Source: an uncultured Pelagibacteraceae bacterium (GTDB lineage Bacteria > Pseudomonadota > Alphaproteobacteria > Pelagibacterales > Pelagibacteraceae). From it: a DNA stretch of 63,803 bases. The notes under the pieces are model-generated. The model searched no databases, had not been told where the DNA came from, and was given only the letters and a program-made list of their open reading frames with translations. The position numbers and the translations under genes are program-made. The DNA is taken from assembly GCA_902527265.1 (NCBI GenBank), contig CABZNY010000006.1, positions 1 to 63,803 on the forward strand. Reading direction: 5' to 3'. Shown one piece after another: positions 13,943-23,841 of this stretch (positions are counted from its first letter, which is position 1; each line of letters starts with the position of its first letter).

Positions 13943-14728
13943 ATGTTTACTAATAATTTTGACCCAGTAGCTTTTGAAATATTCTCTTTAAGCATCAGGT
14001 GGTATTCACTAGCATACATTTTTGGGATAATTTTTGGCTGGCTATATTGTAAAAAAATTCTAATTAAAGATGATATAATTCAAAAATTATTTGAAGATTA
14101 TATTTCATATTTGATAATAGGAATTATCATTGGAGGAAGGCTGGGGTATGTAATTTTTTACAATTTTCCTTATTTTCTGAATAATCCAATTGAAATTTTT
14201 ATGATATGGAATGGAGGCATGTCATTTCATGGGGGGTTAATTGGCATAATTATTGCAAGTTATTTATTTTCGAAAAAGAATAAGAAAAATATTTTTATTT
14301 TTTTAGATTTAGTATCTATTGCAGCACCAATAGGCATTTTATTTGGTAGGATTTCAAATTTCATAAATGGAGAATTAGTTGGAAAAGTTACAAATTCTGA
14401 TTGGGGAGTATTTTTTCCAGACTACGATGATAAATTAAGACACCCTTCTCAATTATATGAAGCATTTTTAGAAGGTATTATTTTATTTATTTTAATGAAT
14501 TTAATTTTTTTTAATAAAAATTATAAAATTGGAAACTGCTCATTCATGTTCTTAATACTTTATGGATTTTTTAGAATTACCTCTGAAATTTTTAGAGAGC
14601 CAGATATACAAATTGGATATTTATTTGGATATGTCAGCATGGGAATGTTTTTAAGTGCCATAATGATTTTAATTGGATTTTTAATTTATTTTAAAAGAAA
14701 TGATGAAACCAAATCTCAAAAAATTTAA
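13943..14728 (+). CDS. lgt: Prolipoprotein diacylglyceryl transferase
   Basis: Inner-membrane enzyme that adds diacylglycerol from phosphatidylglycerol to the lipobox cysteine of prolipoproteins. About seven membrane segments are seen over 261 aa. The Lgt signature GRISNFINGELVG is present, as is HPSQLYEA and the early GGRLGYVIFYN segment. It overlaps the next gene by 29 nt. The 50-nt gap to ubiK contains AT-only inverted repeats (11-nt arms at 13892-13902 and 13929-13939), which are weak evidence of anything. Confidence 0.96.
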   Translation: MFTNNFDPVAFEIFSLSIRWYSLAYIFGIIFGWLYCKKILIKDDIIQKLFEDYISYLIIGIIIGGRLGYVIFYNFPYFLNNPIEIFMIWNGGMSFHGGLIGIIIASYLFSKKNKKNIFIFLDLVSIAAPIGILFGRISNFINGELVGKVTNSDWGVFFPDYDDKLRHPSQLYEAFLEGIILFILMNLIFFNKNYKIGNCSFMFLILYGFFRITSEIFREPDIQIGYLFGYVSMGMFLSAIMILIGFLIYFKRNDETKSQKI

Positions 14729-15782
14729 GATTACATCAAAAAAACCTCTGCCTGTTGATGATTTTATTGAAAAAATTCTATACGAACCTGAGATAGGTTA
14801 CTATTCTAGCAAAGATCCATTTGGCAAAAATGGAGATTTTATAACATCCCCTACTATTTCAAATCTATTTTCAGAAATTATAGGCATATGGTTGATTTCT
14901 GCCTGGGAAAAAATGGGCAAACCTAAAGTATTTAATTTTGTAGAACTTGGGCCAGGAGATGGAAGTTTAACTAAAGTTATAATTAGTACCTTAAAAAAGT
15001 TTCCAGAATTAGATAAAGCTATAAAAATTTACTTATATGAGAAAAGTTTATTTTTAAAAAAATTACAAAAGCAAAATATAGAAAATAAAAGAATTAAATG
15101 GATCAAAAACTTTAACTCAATAAAAAAGGGACCAGTTATTTTTTTTGGTAACGAGTTTTTTGATGCAATACCAATTAAACAGTTTTCGAATATAAATAAT
15201 GAGTTATTTGAAAAATGTTATTCAGTTAATGACAATGTTGATATTATTGAAAAGTTTATAAGAAGTAATAAAAAAGATGCTGCTCAAATAATGACTTTTG
15301 GGACATTAAAAAAACTTAAATTTATTGAATTTCCTAAAAAGGGATTAATAGAGTTAAATCCAATAATAAAGAAAATCAATAAACTTTCTGGTGGTATTTT
15401 ACTTATAGATTACGGTTATTTGAATAGTAATAACTCAAATACCATTCAGGCAGTGATGGGTAATAAGAAAATTTCAACCAAGACAATGTTAAAAAATCTT
15501 GGCAAAGCAGATATAACTTCACTAGTAAATTTTAATTTATTAAAAGAATACTTTCTTAAAAATAATCTTAAAGTAAAAAAAGTAGTTACTCAAAGGTTTT
15601 TTCTAGAAAGAATGGGTATAATTGAAAGAGCGCATATTTTAGAGAAAAAAAGGACTAATGAAGAGCAGAAATATATGAAAGAAACTTTGTCTCGGCTACT
15701 AGAAGAAAAACAAATGGGTAGCCTCTTTAAGGTAATTTTTGGATACAAAAATAAAAATAATAATTTTTTTGGTTTTGAATAA
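14700..15782 (+). CDS. SAM-dependent methyltransferase of the MidA/NDUFAF7 family
   Basis: 360-aa member of the DUF185 family. The family core is visible: YEPEIGYYSSKDPFGKNGDFITSP near the N-terminus, the SAM-binding FVELGPGDGSL motif, and GNEFFDAIPIKQF. The eukaryotic homologue NDUFAF7/MidA methylates an arginine of a complex I subunit; the bacterial substrate is not settled. Two adjacent ATG codons (14700 and 14703) are both possible starts. It overlaps lgt and touches pgeF. Confidence 0.88.
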   Translation: MMKPNLKKFKITSKKPLPVDDFIEKILYEPEIGYYSSKDPFGKNGDFITSPTISNLFSEIIGIWLISAWEKMGKPKVFNFVELGPGDGSLTKVIISTLKKFPELDKAIKIYLYEKSLFLKKLQKQNIENKRIKWIKNFNSIKKGPVIFFGNEFFDAIPIKQFSNINNELFEKCYSVNDNVDIIEKFIRSNKKDAAQIMTFGTLKKLKFIEFPKKGLIELNPIIKKINKLSGGILLIDYGYLNSNNSNTIQAVMGNKKISTKTMLKNLGKADITSLVNFNLLKEYFLKNNLKVKKVVTQRFFLERMGIIERAHILEKKRTNEEQKYMKETLSRLLEEKQMGSLFKVIFGYKNKNNNFFGFE

Positions 15783-16534
15783 TGTTTAAATCAAAAAAAC
15801 TCTCTAAATTTAAAATGATAAGACATGGGTTTTTTAATCGATTTGGAGGTGTTTCAAAAGGTATTTATAAAGGTTTAAATTGTGGCTTAGGATCTGATGA
15901 TAAAATTAGAGATGTTAAAAAAAATATAGAAAAAGTTTGCCAAAAAATTGGCTGTAATAAAAATAATCTCGTATTGTTAGATCAAATTCACAGTAATAAT
16001 GTTTTTAAAATAAGTAAAATTCCAAAGAAAAAATTAAAAGGTGACTCATTAATAACAAATAAAAAAGGTATCGCTTTGGGAATTTTGACAGCTGATTGTG
16101 CTCCTGTTTTTATATATGACCCAGTTAATAATTTAATTAGTGCACTACATGCAGGATGGAAGGGAGCATACAAAAAAATAGTATCTAGCACATTAAGAAA
16201 ATTTAAGTCAAGTGGTAGTAATTTTAATGATTTAATAGTTGTAATTGGACCTTGTATAGGAAAAGATAACTATGAGGTAAGAAATGATTTCTTGGATAAA
16301 TTTATTAAACAAAAAAAATTTAATAAAAAATTTTTTAAAACCAAAAAAAATAAAATATATTTCAGTTTAATAGATTATATAAAAGACCAACTTGTGAAAT
16401 TTGGGGTTAAAAACATTGAAATTATCAAAAAAGATACATTTTTATTAAGTAACAACTTTTTCAGTGCTAGGAGGTCACTTAAAAATAAATTAAATGATTA
16501 TGGTAGAAATATTTCTGTAATTATGATTAAATAG
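15782..16534 (+). CDS. pgeF: PgeF/YfiH-type multicopper-like (laccase-domain) protein
   Basis: 250-aa protein of the YfiH family, formerly called polyphenol oxidase, now known in E. coli as a peptidoglycan-editing factor that removes misincorporated amino acids. Zn/active-site motifs are LDQIHSNNV, LTADCAPVF and ALHAGWKGA, with IGPCIG following. The start codon shares one base with the midA stop (TAATG), so translation is likely coupled. Confidence 0.9.
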   Translation: MFKSKKLSKFKMIRHGFFNRFGGVSKGIYKGLNCGLGSDDKIRDVKKNIEKVCQKIGCNKNNLVLLDQIHSNNVFKISKIPKKKLKGDSLITNKKGIALGILTADCAPVFIYDPVNNLISALHAGWKGAYKKIVSSTLRKFKSSGSNFNDLIVVIGPCIGKDNYEVRNDFLDKFIKQKKFNKKFFKTKKNKIYFSLIDYIKDQLVKFGVKNIEIIKKDTFLLSNNFFSARRSLKNKLNDYGRNISVIMIK

Positions 16535-16548
16535 AATATTCTCAAAAA

Positions 16549-17481
16549 ATGAAGATTCTCACTGGAAATAGCAATAAACAGCTAAGTAATAAAATTTCAA
16601 AAAATCTAAAAAATAAATTAGTCAATACCAGTATTAGAAAATTTGCAGATGGTGAGATCTATATTGAAATTAACGAAAATATACGAGGTAACAGTATTTT
16701 TATAATTCAATCAGTGTCCTCGCCAGCAAATGATAATTTAATGGAGTTGCTTCTTTGTGTAGATGCGCTTAAAAGATCATCTGCAAAAAATATCACTGCA
16801 GTAATTCCATATTTTGGGTATGCAAGACAAGATCGTAAGGTTGTGCCAAGAACTTCTATTTCTGCAAAATTAGTCTCTAACTTAATTACAAATGCAGGAG
16901 CTGATAGAGTAGTGACAGTAGATTTGCACGCAGGACAAATTCAAGGTTTTTTTGACATACCAGTTGATAATCTTTTTGCTACCCCAATCTTTGCAAAGCA
17001 TATTAAAAGGAAAATTAAAAGTAATAATATAATTTGCGTTGCACCTGACGTTGGAGGAGTTGAAAGAGCAAGAGCTTTAGGAAAAAAATTAGATGTCGGT
17101 CTAGCAATAGTTGACAAAAGGAGACCTAGTCCTGGAAAGTCACAAGTTATGAATGTCATTGGAAATGTTAAAAATAAAATTTGTATTTTAACTGATGATA
17201 TAATTGATTCTGGAGGAACAATTGTTAATGCGGCAGATGCTTTATTAAAAAGAGGTGCAAAAGAAGTTCATGTATATGCAACTCATGGAGTTTTTAGTGG
17301 TGATGCAGTTAAAAAGATAAAAAATTCAAAAATTAAAAACTTAGTTATTACAGATAGTATAGATAGTTCAGACAAATTAAAAAAAGTAAGAAATATTGAA
17401 GTATTATCAATATCAATCTTACTAGCTGAGGCTATTAAAAGGATTTCTAATTCAACATCTGTCTCAGATCTATTTAAATAA
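16549..17481 (+). CDS. prs: Ribose-phosphate pyrophosphokinase
   Basis: Makes PRPP from ribose 5-phosphate and ATP for purine, pyrimidine, histidine and tryptophan synthesis. The 310-aa product carries the ATP-loop FADGEIYIEI, the DLHAGQIQGFFDIPVDNL segment, the flexible catalytic loop around DKRRPSPG, and the PRPP-binding loop LTDDIIDSGGTI. The length matches class I PRPP synthetases. It is preceded by pgeF and followed by rplY. Confidence 0.97.
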   Translation: MKILTGNSNKQLSNKISKNLKNKLVNTSIRKFADGEIYIEINENIRGNSIFIIQSVSSPANDNLMELLLCVDALKRSSAKNITAVIPYFGYARQDRKVVPRTSISAKLVSNLITNAGADRVVTVDLHAGQIQGFFDIPVDNLFATPIFAKHIKRKIKSNNIICVAPDVGGVERARALGKKLDVGLAIVDKRRPSPGKSQVMNVIGNVKNKICILTDDIIDSGGTIVNAADALLKRGAKEVHVYATHGVFSGDAVKKIKNSKIKNLVITDSIDSSDKLKKVRNIEVLSISILLAEAIKRISNSTSVSDLFK

Positions 17482-17484
17482 ATC

Positions 17485-17512
17485 TTGTAAAATTACTAAA
17501 CTGCGGTATAAA
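17485..17512 (+). promoter_or_regulatory. Candidate promoter for rplY
   Basis: TTGTAA at 17485-17490 and TATAAA at 17507-17512 are 16 nt apart in the 42-nt prs-rplY gap. It is a moderate match in AT-rich DNA and would give a very short leader. Confidence 0.3.
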
Positions 17513-17523
17513 ACCTGCAATTT

Positions 17524-18240
17524 ATGAGCATAATACAAGCAACAATAAGAGATACCAAAACTAAAGGCCAAGTGAATGACTTAAGAAGCACAGGTAATGT
17601 TCCAGGCATAGTTTATGGTGGAGAACTGCCAAACGAAAAAATTTCAATTACTACTAAAGAGCTAAAGAATTTAATAAATAAAGAGAATTTTCTTTCTAAT
17701 GTAATTTCTATTAATTTAGATGGCAAAGAACAGAAGGTCCTAACCAGAAATATTTCTTTTGACACTGTTACCGATGAGCCAATTCATTTTGATTTAATGA
17801 GAATTGTTAAAGGTGGAAAAATTATTTTAGAAATACCTGTGAAATTTATAAATAATGAATTATCTCCAGGACTTAAACGTGGAGGCGTATTAAACATTGT
17901 AAGACGTAAGGTAGAGCTTAGATGTCCTGCAGAAAATATTCCAACTGAACTTGTTGTAGATTTAGAAGGTTTAGAAATTGGTACAAGTATAAAAATTTCT
18001 TCAATAAACCTACCTGAAAATGTTACTCCTACGATTCAAGGAAGAGACTTCGTAATTGCTACAGTTGCTGCACCTACAGTAGTTAAAGAGCCAGAAAAAC
18101 CAGCAGAGACGGCTGAAGGTGAAGCTGCAGAAGGAGCAGATGCTGCTGCAGAAGGTAGTGAAAAAACTTCAACTGATGGTGATAAGTCAGAGGGTGAGAA
18201 ATCTAAAGAAGAAGATAAATCTTCATCAGATAAAAAATAA
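17524..18240 (+). CDS. rplY: 50S ribosomal protein L25/Ctc (long form)
   Basis: 5S rRNA-binding protein of the large subunit. Residues 1 to about 95 form the L25 domain (GQVNDLRSTGNVPGIVYGG is typical), followed by the TL5-type C-terminal domain to about 185. The last 45 residues are a low-complexity acidic tail rich in Ala, Glu, Gly and later Lys/Ser, as in many alphaproteobacterial L25 proteins. It is linked to pth and ychF downstream, a conserved trio. Confidence 0.96.
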   Translation: MSIIQATIRDTKTKGQVNDLRSTGNVPGIVYGGELPNEKISITTKELKNLINKENFLSNVISINLDGKEQKVLTRNISFDTVTDEPIHFDLMRIVKGGKIILEIPVKFINNELSPGLKRGGVLNIVRRKVELRCPAENIPTELVVDLEGLEIGTSIKISSINLPENVTPTIQGRDFVIATVAAPTVVKEPEKPAETAEGEAAEGADAAAEGSEKTSTDGDKSEGEKSKEEDKSSSDKK

Positions 18241-18276
18241 TAAATAGTGAAATTTTTTTTCCAAAATTAATTTAAT

Positions 18277-18837
18277 ATGTTGTTACTTGTTGGTTTAGGC
18301 AATCCGACTCCAAATAGTCAAAATAATAGACATAATATTGGTTTTAAAATTGTGGATGCAATTAACCAAAAATTTGGATTGTCTAAACAAAAACCAAAAT
18401 TTAAGGGATTGTTAACTACTGGAAATATTGGCGATAAGAAAATTTATGCAATTAAACCTCTAACATTTATGAATAATTCTGGAATTTGTATAAGAGAACT
18501 GCTTGAATATTTCAAAATAGATGCAGGGGACGTGATTGTATTCCATGATGACCTAGATATTGAATTTGGAAAAATTAAAGCAAAATTTGGTGGGTCAAGT
18601 GCAGGCCACAATGGAATTGCATCTATTGATAAGTTTATTGGTAAAGAATATTCAAGAGTTCGGGTTGGCATAGGTAAACCAGAAAATAAAATGTCTGTTT
18701 CTGATTTCGTGTTAAACGACTTTAATGAGGATGAACAAGTTCATTTAGATACTATTACAACTAATATAATTGAGTCCTTAACTATCTTAATTGATAAAAA
18801 ATTAGACTTATTTTCTAGTACAGTTAACAACAACTAA
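18277..18837 (+). CDS. pth: Peptidyl-tRNA hydrolase
   Basis: Recycles peptidyl-tRNA released by stalled ribosomes. The 186-aa protein has the N-terminal VGLGNP motif, the catalytic His in NNRHNIGF, PLTFMNNSG, and the HDDLDIEFGKIK segment with the active-site Asp, then GGSSAGHNGIASI. It ends directly against ychF, with the ATG following the TAA without a gap. Confidence 0.97.
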   Translation: MLLLVGLGNPTPNSQNNRHNIGFKIVDAINQKFGLSKQKPKFKGLLTTGNIGDKKIYAIKPLTFMNNSGICIRELLEYFKIDAGDVIVFHDDLDIEFGKIKAKFGGSSAGHNGIASIDKFIGKEYSRVRVGIGKPENKMSVSDFVLNDFNEDEQVHLDTITTNIIESLTILIDKKLDLFSSTVNNN

Positions 18838-19914
18838 ATGGGTTTTAAATGTGGAATCGTTGGTCTACCAAATGTTGGTAAGTCTACTCTGTTTAACGCT
18901 TTAACAAGCTCTAATAAAGCACAAGCAGAAAATTTTCCATTTTGTACAATTGATCCAAATATTGGCATTGTAGCAGTTCCAGATAAAAGACTTGATCAGT
19001 TGGCTGTAATTTCAGATTCAAAAAAAAAAATTAATACAACAATTTCTTTTGTTGATATTGCAGGTCTAGTTAAAGGTGCCTCCAAAGGTGAAGGTCTAGG
19101 GAATAAATTTCTATCACATATCAGGGAAGTTGATGCAATTATACATATGATTAGATGTTTTGACTCGGATGATATTCAAAATGTTAACCCTAACGTTGAT
19201 CCTATCAGAGATTTAGAGATCATAGAAACCGAAATGAAGTTAGCTGATTTAGAGTCAATTCAAAAGAGACTTGATAAAAAAAATAAAAAAAATGTTGATA
19301 ATGAAGAGCTTCAATTACTTGAGAAAGCTCTAAAGATAATTGATGAGGGTGGTGATTTGACATTAATTACAAATAAATTTGATGAAAAACTTTTAAAAAA
19401 TAGTGGACTTCTTAGTGCTAAACCAAAACTATATGTATGCAATGTAGATGAGGAGAGTATTAAGTCAGGTAACAAATATACTAATAATTTTATAAATAAA
19501 TTTGATGAAAAAAATACACTGATAATTTCTGCAGATATAGAAAATCAAATAAACCAGTTAGAGGACGAAAATGAAAAAAAAAATTATATGAAAATGATCA
19601 ATATGTCAGAGACAGGTCTCAATTCGTTAATAAGGAAAGGATATGAACTTTTATCCTTACAAACTTTTTTTACATCTGGACCTGAAGAAACTAGAGCCTG
19701 GACTATTACGAAGAAATCAACAGCACCAAATGCTGCAGGAGAAATTCACTCTGACTTTGAAAAAGGATTTATTAGAGCAGAAACAGTCTCTTATGAGGAT
19801 TTTTTGAATAATCAAGGATGGTCTAAATCTAAAGAAGCTGGAAAAATGAGATTAGAGGGTAAAGATTATATTGTAAATGACGGGGATATTTTAAACTTTC
19901 GTTTCAATACGTGA
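18838..19914 (+). CDS. ychF: Redox-/ribosome-associated GTPase-like ATPase YchF
   Basis: Obg-related P-loop protein that binds ribosomes and prefers ATP. G1 is GLPNVGKST (residues 8-16), the [11 protein letters not shown] segment is the typical switch I, G3 is [16 protein letters not shown], and NVDEES takes the place of the NKxD motif, which explains ATP preference in the family. A C-terminal TGS domain is present ([15 protein letters not shown]). The 3' end overlaps convergent petC by 24 nt, the longest convergent overlap here. Confidence 0.96.
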   Translation: MGFKCGIVGLPNVGKSTLFNALTSSNKAQAENFPFCTIDPNIGIVAVPDKRLDQLAVISDSKKKINTTISFVDIAGLVKGASKGEGLGNKFLSHIREVDAIIHMIRCFDSDDIQNVNPNVDPIRDLEIIETEMKLADLESIQKRLDKKNKKNVDNEELQLLEKALKIIDEGGDLTLITNKFDEKLLKNSGLLSAKPKLYVCNVDEESIKSGNKYTNNFINKFDEKNTLIISADIENQINQLEDENEKKNYMKMINMSETGLNSLIRKGYELLSLQTFFTSGPEETRAWTITKKSTAPNAAGEIHSDFEKGFIRAETVSYEDFLNNQGWSKSKEAGKMRLEGKDYIVNDGDILNFRFNT

Positions 19915-20676
19915 CCAGATTTTTTTCATACTGAAGTAAACTAAAATTGTTAATACTGATAAATATATAATTACTCTAAAACCAAGTTTATGTCTTGTTT
20001 CTAAATGCGGTTCAGCTGTCCACTGTAAAAAAGTTGTTACATCTTTTGCCATCTGATCAACTGTGGCTTTTGTTCCATCAGAATATTCCACAATGTCTTC
20101 GTCTAAAGGAGATGACATTTTAATTTTGTTTCCGTACATATATTTATTATAATAAACACCATCGTCTAGCTCTAGACCTGCCGGTGGTTCCTCATAACCC
20201 ATTAAGACTGAGTAAATATAATTTGCTCCACCTTTTCTAGCTTTTACAAGCACTGACATATCAGGAGGATATGCTCCACCATTAGCTGCGATTGCTTCCT
20301 GAACATTTGCATAAGGCATTACAAATTTATCAGACAATTTAGCCGGCCTTTCAAACATTTCTCCATCGCTATTTGGTCCGTCAGTTACCTCAAAATTTGA
20401 AGCAATTGCTTTAGCCTCAAGCTCTGTAAACTCTGGTCCACCTTTTTCAACAAGGTTTCTATAACTTAAGTGTTTAAGTGAATGGCAAGAAGCACAAACC
20501 TCCGTATAAACTTGGTATCCTCTTTGCAAAGATGCTCTATCAAATTTGCCAAAGAAACTTTTAAAAGACCAATCTACTTCCAACAGATCATGTTGTTCTC
20601 CAGCTGCTTGGGCTTTTGAAAAAAATAAAGATGAAACTAAAATGAAAAAAAAAGTTAATTTTAAAGAGTTTCTCAC
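19891..20676 (-). CDS. petC: Cytochrome c1 (bc1 complex)
   Basis: Heme-bearing subunit of ubiquinol-cytochrome c reductase. A signal peptide covers about residues 1-24, the heme-c motif CASCH is at 61-65, and a C-terminal transmembrane anchor (about 235-255) holds the domain in the periplasm. A PYANVQEA segment supplies the distal Met region. It overlaps petB by 4 nt as third gene of petABC. Confidence 0.96.
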   Translation of the reverse strand: MRNSLKLTFFFILVSSLFFSKAQAAGEQHDLLEVDWSFKSFFGKFDRASLQRGYQVYTEVCASCHSLKHLSYRNLVEKGGPEFTELEAKAIASNFEVTDGPNSDGEMFERPAKLSDKFVMPYANVQEAIAANGGAYPPDMSVLVKARKGGANYIYSVLMGYEEPPAGLELDDGVYYNKYMYGNKIKMSSPLDEDIVEYSDGTKATVDQMAKDVTTFLQWTAEPHLETRHKLGFRVIIYLSVLTILVYFSMKKIWSRIETKV

Positions 20677-21941
20677 AGTTTTTCTTTATAGTTAGAATTA
20701 TCTCTAGCCATTGCCATATCTGGTGATCCGCCTAAAATTGGTTCAGTTATACTTAGTGGCAACGGAGTAGTTTTCTCCTTAAAACCTAAGAATGGAAGAA
20801 TTAACAAGAAATGTGCAAAATAATACGCTGTAGCAACTCTAGCTATTAACAAGTATATACCCTCCGCAGGCATTGCGCCCACATAGCCAAGTATTAAAAC
20901 ATCAGCAACTAAAAACCAGTAGAATTGTTTATAAATAGGTCTAAACACCGTTGACCTTACCTTAGAAGTATCCAACCAAGGTAAAATTACTAGCACGAAT
21001 ATCGCAGCAAACATTGCAATTACTCCAAGTAGTTTATCAGGTACTGATCTTAAAATTGCATAAAATGGTAATAAGTACCATTCAGGAACAATATGTGCAG
21101 GAGTTACTAGTGGGTTTGCCTCAATATAGTTGTCTGCATGACCCAAAATATTTGGTGAGAAAAATACAAAGAATGCAAATATTAATAAAAATATTAAAAG
21201 CGCGAATGCATCTTTTATTACAATATATGGATGAAAAGGAACTGTGTCCTTAGACGGTTTTTTTATATCTATTCCAATAGGATTATTATTTCCAGGAACA
21301 TGTAGTGCCCAAATATGAAGAACTACTAAACCTAAGATCAAAAACGGAAACAGATAGTGTAAACTAAAAAATCTCGTTAAAGTTGGATTGTCTACTGAAT
21401 AGCCTCCCCATAGCCAGTTCGTTATGCTCTCACCCACTAAAGGAATTGCGCTAAATAAATTAGTTATTACTGTTGCGCCCCAAAAACTCATTTGTCCCCA
21501 TGGAAGAACGTATCCCATAAATGCAGTTGCCATCATAAGGAAATAAATCAACATTCCTATAATCCAAATAACTTCTCTTGGTGATTTATATGAGCCATAA
21601 TACAAAGATCTAAAGATATGAATGTAAACAGCTAAGAAAAACATAGATGCACCGTTTGCATGCACATATCTTATTAACCAACCATAATTTACATCTCTCA
21701 TTATATGTTCTACACTTTGAAAGGCTAAGTCAGCATGAGCTACATAATGCATACCTAAAACTATTCCCGTAATTATTTGAGTAATTAAGCAAAAAGTAAG
21801 AATTCCTCCAAATGTCCACCAGTAATTCAAGTTTTTAGGAGTAGGATAATCTGTTAAATGGTTTGCAAGTGTTAATAGTGGAAGTCTATCATTAAACCAT
21901 TTTCCAACTCTTGATTTAGGTGTATATTCATGATCACTCAT
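20673..21941 (-). CDS. petB: Cytochrome b (bc1 complex)
   Basis: Eight-helix membrane subunit carrying hemes bL and bH and the Qo and Qi quinone sites. Visible marks are the two His-pair helices ([11 protein letters not shown] and [19 protein letters not shown]), the Qo-site PEWY motif ([14 protein letters not shown]), and [26 protein letters not shown]. 422 aa is normal for alphaproteobacteria. It follows petA by 8 nt. Confidence 0.98.
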   Translation of the reverse strand: MSDHEYTPKSRVGKWFNDRLPLLTLANHLTDYPTPKNLNYWWTFGGILTFCLITQIITGIVLGMHYVAHADLAFQSVEHIMRDVNYGWLIRYVHANGASMFFLAVYIHIFRSLYYGSYKSPREVIWIIGMLIYFLMMATAFMGYVLPWGQMSFWGATVITNLFSAIPLVGESITNWLWGGYSVDNPTLTRFFSLHYLFPFLILGLVVLHIWALHVPGNNNPIGIDIKKPSKDTVPFHPYIVIKDAFALLIFLLIFAFFVFFSPNILGHADNYIEANPLVTPAHIVPEWYLLPFYAILRSVPDKLLGVIAMFAAIFVLVILPWLDTSKVRSTVFRPIYKQFYWFLVADVLILGYVGAMPAEGIYLLIARVATAYYFAHFLLILPFLGFKEKTTPLPLSITEPILGGSPDMAMARDNSNYKEKL

Positions 21942-21949
21942 AAAATTTT

Positions 21950-22468
21950 TTATCCAATCTTTATAGTATTGCTATTTACAAATTCGTATTTTGGCACTTC
22001 CATATTAGTTGGTGCCGGCCCTTTTCTAATTCTTCCAGATGTGTCGTAGTGCGAACCATGACATGGACAAAACCATGCGCCATAGTCCCCTTTGTCAGTT
22101 AAAGGAACACATCCAAGGTGAGTGCATACTCCCAACATTACAAGCCATTCTGGATTTTTTGCTCTATCCTCATCTTTTTCAGGATGTTTTAATTCACTTA
22201 AATCAACAGCTCTTGCACTATCAATTTCATCTTGAGTTCTTCTTTTTATAAAAACTGGTTTGCCTCTCCACAAAACGGTTATTGATTGACCAGGTTCTAC
22301 TGCACTTATATCTACTTCTGTACTCGCTAATGCCTTTACAGATGCGTCAGGGTTCATTTGATCAACTAACGGCCAAACAACCGCGCCAACTCCTACTGCA
22401 CCTGCTGCCGTTGTTGCAGTCACTATAAAATCTCTTCTATTTGGCTTCTTTTTTTCTTGATCTGACAT
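21950..22468 (-). CDS. petA: Rieske iron-sulfur protein (bc1 complex)
   Basis: Electron-carrying 2Fe-2S subunit of the bc1 complex, 172 aa. It starts with a twin-arginine signal (RRDFIV at 11-16) that also serves as membrane anchor. Cluster ligands are in CTHLGC (Cys115, His117, Cys120) and CPCHG (Cys134, His137; Cys136 and Cys120 form the disulfide). First gene of petABC, divergent from trmL across a gap with a strong inverted repeat. Confidence 0.97.
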   Translation of the reverse strand: MSDQEKKKPNRRDFIVTATTAAGAVGVGAVVWPLVDQMNPDASVKALASTEVDISAVEPGQSITVLWRGKPVFIKRRTQDEIDSARAVDLSELKHPEKDEDRAKNPEWLVMLGVCTHLGCVPLTDKGDYGAWFCPCHGSHYDTSGRIRKGPAPTNMEVPKYEFVNSNTIKIG

Positions 22469-22484
22469 TTATTATTATTTTAAT

Positions 22485-22520
22485 TTTTTCTTAATATATG
22501 ATTTCATATATGAAGAAAAA
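22485..22520. promoter_or_regulatory. Near-perfect 17-bp inverted repeat between petABC and trmL
   Basis: Arms at 22485-22501 and 22504-22520 are complementary except for one position, with a 2-nt spacer. The core reads TATATGATTTCATATA. It fills much of the 64-nt gap between divergent start codons, a position suited to a shared operator or to a hairpin in either leader. It lacks a GC-rich stem, so a terminator role is unlikely. Confidence 0.5.
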
Positions 22521-22532
22521 CGTTATTTTTCC

Positions 22533-23027
22533 ATGGTAACAATGACACACAAAAAAACTAAATCGATGCCTAAAATAGCACTTTACGAGCCTGATATACC
22601 ACAAAATACAGCTGCGATAGCTCGAACTTGTTCTTGCCTTGGGGCTGTTCTTGAGATTATAGAGCCTTGTGGATTTTTACTGAATGACAAACGTTTTAAA
22701 AGAGTTGTGATGGACTACCTGGATGAAAAATTGATGAGGATTTACAAAAGTTCAGATGAATTTTTTGAAGCAAAAAAAAATGATAGAGTAGTTTTGATGA
22801 CTACTAAGGCAAGTAAAATTTATACTGAATTTAAATTTAGATACAATGACACATTACTATTTGGAAGAGAAAGTTCAGGTGTCCCAGATGAAGTTCATAA
22901 AAGACTAGAGAATAGGATAAAAATACCAATGATTGAAAAAAAAAGATCCTTGAACCTCGCATCTTCAGTTGCAATAGTATTGTCAGAAAATATAAGACAA
23001 TCAAATATTTATGGATCAAACAATTAA
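22533..23027 (+). CDS. trmL: tRNA (cytidine/uridine-34 2'-O)-methyltransferase
   Basis: SPOUT-class methyltransferase acting on the wobble base of tRNA-Leu in E. coli. The knotted C-terminal motifs are LLFGRESSGVP, IKIPMI and RSLNLASSVAIVLSE, and the N-terminus IALYEPDIPQNTAAIAR is typical. The family usually begins at MPKIALYEP, which would be the ATG at 22566; ATG codons at 22533 and 22542 are also in frame and I see no ribosome site that decides. It overlaps hemF by 17 nt. Confidence 0.9.
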   Translation: MVTMTHKKTKSMPKIALYEPDIPQNTAAIARTCSCLGAVLEIIEPCGFLLNDKRFKRVVMDYLDEKLMRIYKSSDEFFEAKKNDRVVLMTTKASKIYTEFKFRYNDTLLFGRESSGVPDEVHKRLENRIKIPMIEKKRSLNLASSVAIVLSENIRQSNIYGSNN

Positions 23028-23838
23028 AAAAAAATTAGCACGAAATTGGTTTAAGACTTTGCAAGAAGTAATTTGTCTAGAAATAGAAGAATTAGAAGGA
23101 AAAAAAAATATCTTCAAAATTAAAAATTGGGAAAGAGGAAAAAACTCAAATGAAGGTGGTGGCCAATTTAGAATATTAGAAAATGGGAAAATATTTGAAA
23201 AAGTAGGAGTAAATTTTTCTGAAGTTTATGGAAAATTTTCAAAACAATTTAGAAATAGAATTCCTGGGGGAGATAAAAATCCAAACTTTTGGGCAGCAGG
23301 TATATCAGTAGTAATGCATATGAAAAACCCTCATGTTCCTGCTATGCATTTTAACACTAGATATATTTATACTTCTCATGGATGGTTTGGTGGAGGGATG
23401 GATGTTACACCTTGCCTGAAAGATAAAAGTTTAGAAAAATGGTTTCATAATGAATTAAAGAAATCTTGTGATAAACATAATAAAAAATTTTATAAAAAAT
23501 ATAAAAAATGGTGTGATGAATATTTTTACTTGCCACATAGGAAAGAACCAAGAGGTATAGGGGGAATTTTTTTTGATTATAAAAAAGAAAATTGGGAAAA
23601 AGATTTTAGTTTTGTAAGAGAAGTAGGAATAAGTTTTAAAAATATTTTTAGAGAAATTATATTAAAAAAATATAAGAAAAAATGGTCAAATAAACAAAGA
23701 GAAATTCAATTAGAAAAAAGAGGTCGATATGTTGAATTTAACTTACTTTATGATAGAGGTACAAAGTTTGGTTTACAAACAAACGGTAATGTTGAGGCTA
23801 TTTTAATGTCACTACCACCTGTCGCTAAATGGAAATAA
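23011..23838 (+). CDS. hemF: Oxygen-dependent coproporphyrinogen III oxidase
   Basis: Converts coproporphyrinogen III to protoporphyrinogen IX with O2. The 275-aa protein shows the HemF landmarks GGGQFRILENG, the metal-site segment HMKNPHVPAMHFNTRY, GWFGGGMDVTPC, and RGIGGIFFDY. The oxygen-dependent form fits an aerobic organism and supplies heme for the bc1 and aa3 complexes encoded nearby. The next gene, greA, starts 3 nt after its stop. Confidence 0.97.
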   Translation: MDQTIKKKLARNWFKTLQEVICLEIEELEGKKNIFKIKNWERGKNSNEGGGQFRILENGKIFEKVGVNFSEVYGKFSKQFRNRIPGGDKNPNFWAAGISVVMHMKNPHVPAMHFNTRYIYTSHGWFGGGMDVTPCLKDKSLEKWFHNELKKSCDKHNKKFYKKYKKWCDEYFYLPHRKEPRGIGGIFFDYKKENWEKDFSFVREVGISFKNIFREIILKKYKKKWSNKQREIQLEKRGRYVEFNLLYDRGTKFGLQTNGNVEAILMSLPPVAKWK

Positions 23839-23841
23839 ATT

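Noticed and set aside
18100-18240. Repeat region in the rplY 3' end
   Set aside because: It encodes the acidic low-complexity tail common in alphaproteobacterial L25 and is not a separate repeat element.
21014-21253. Rightward frame of 79 codons within petB
   Set aside because: Antisense shadow of cytochrome b with no start context and no recognisable motif.
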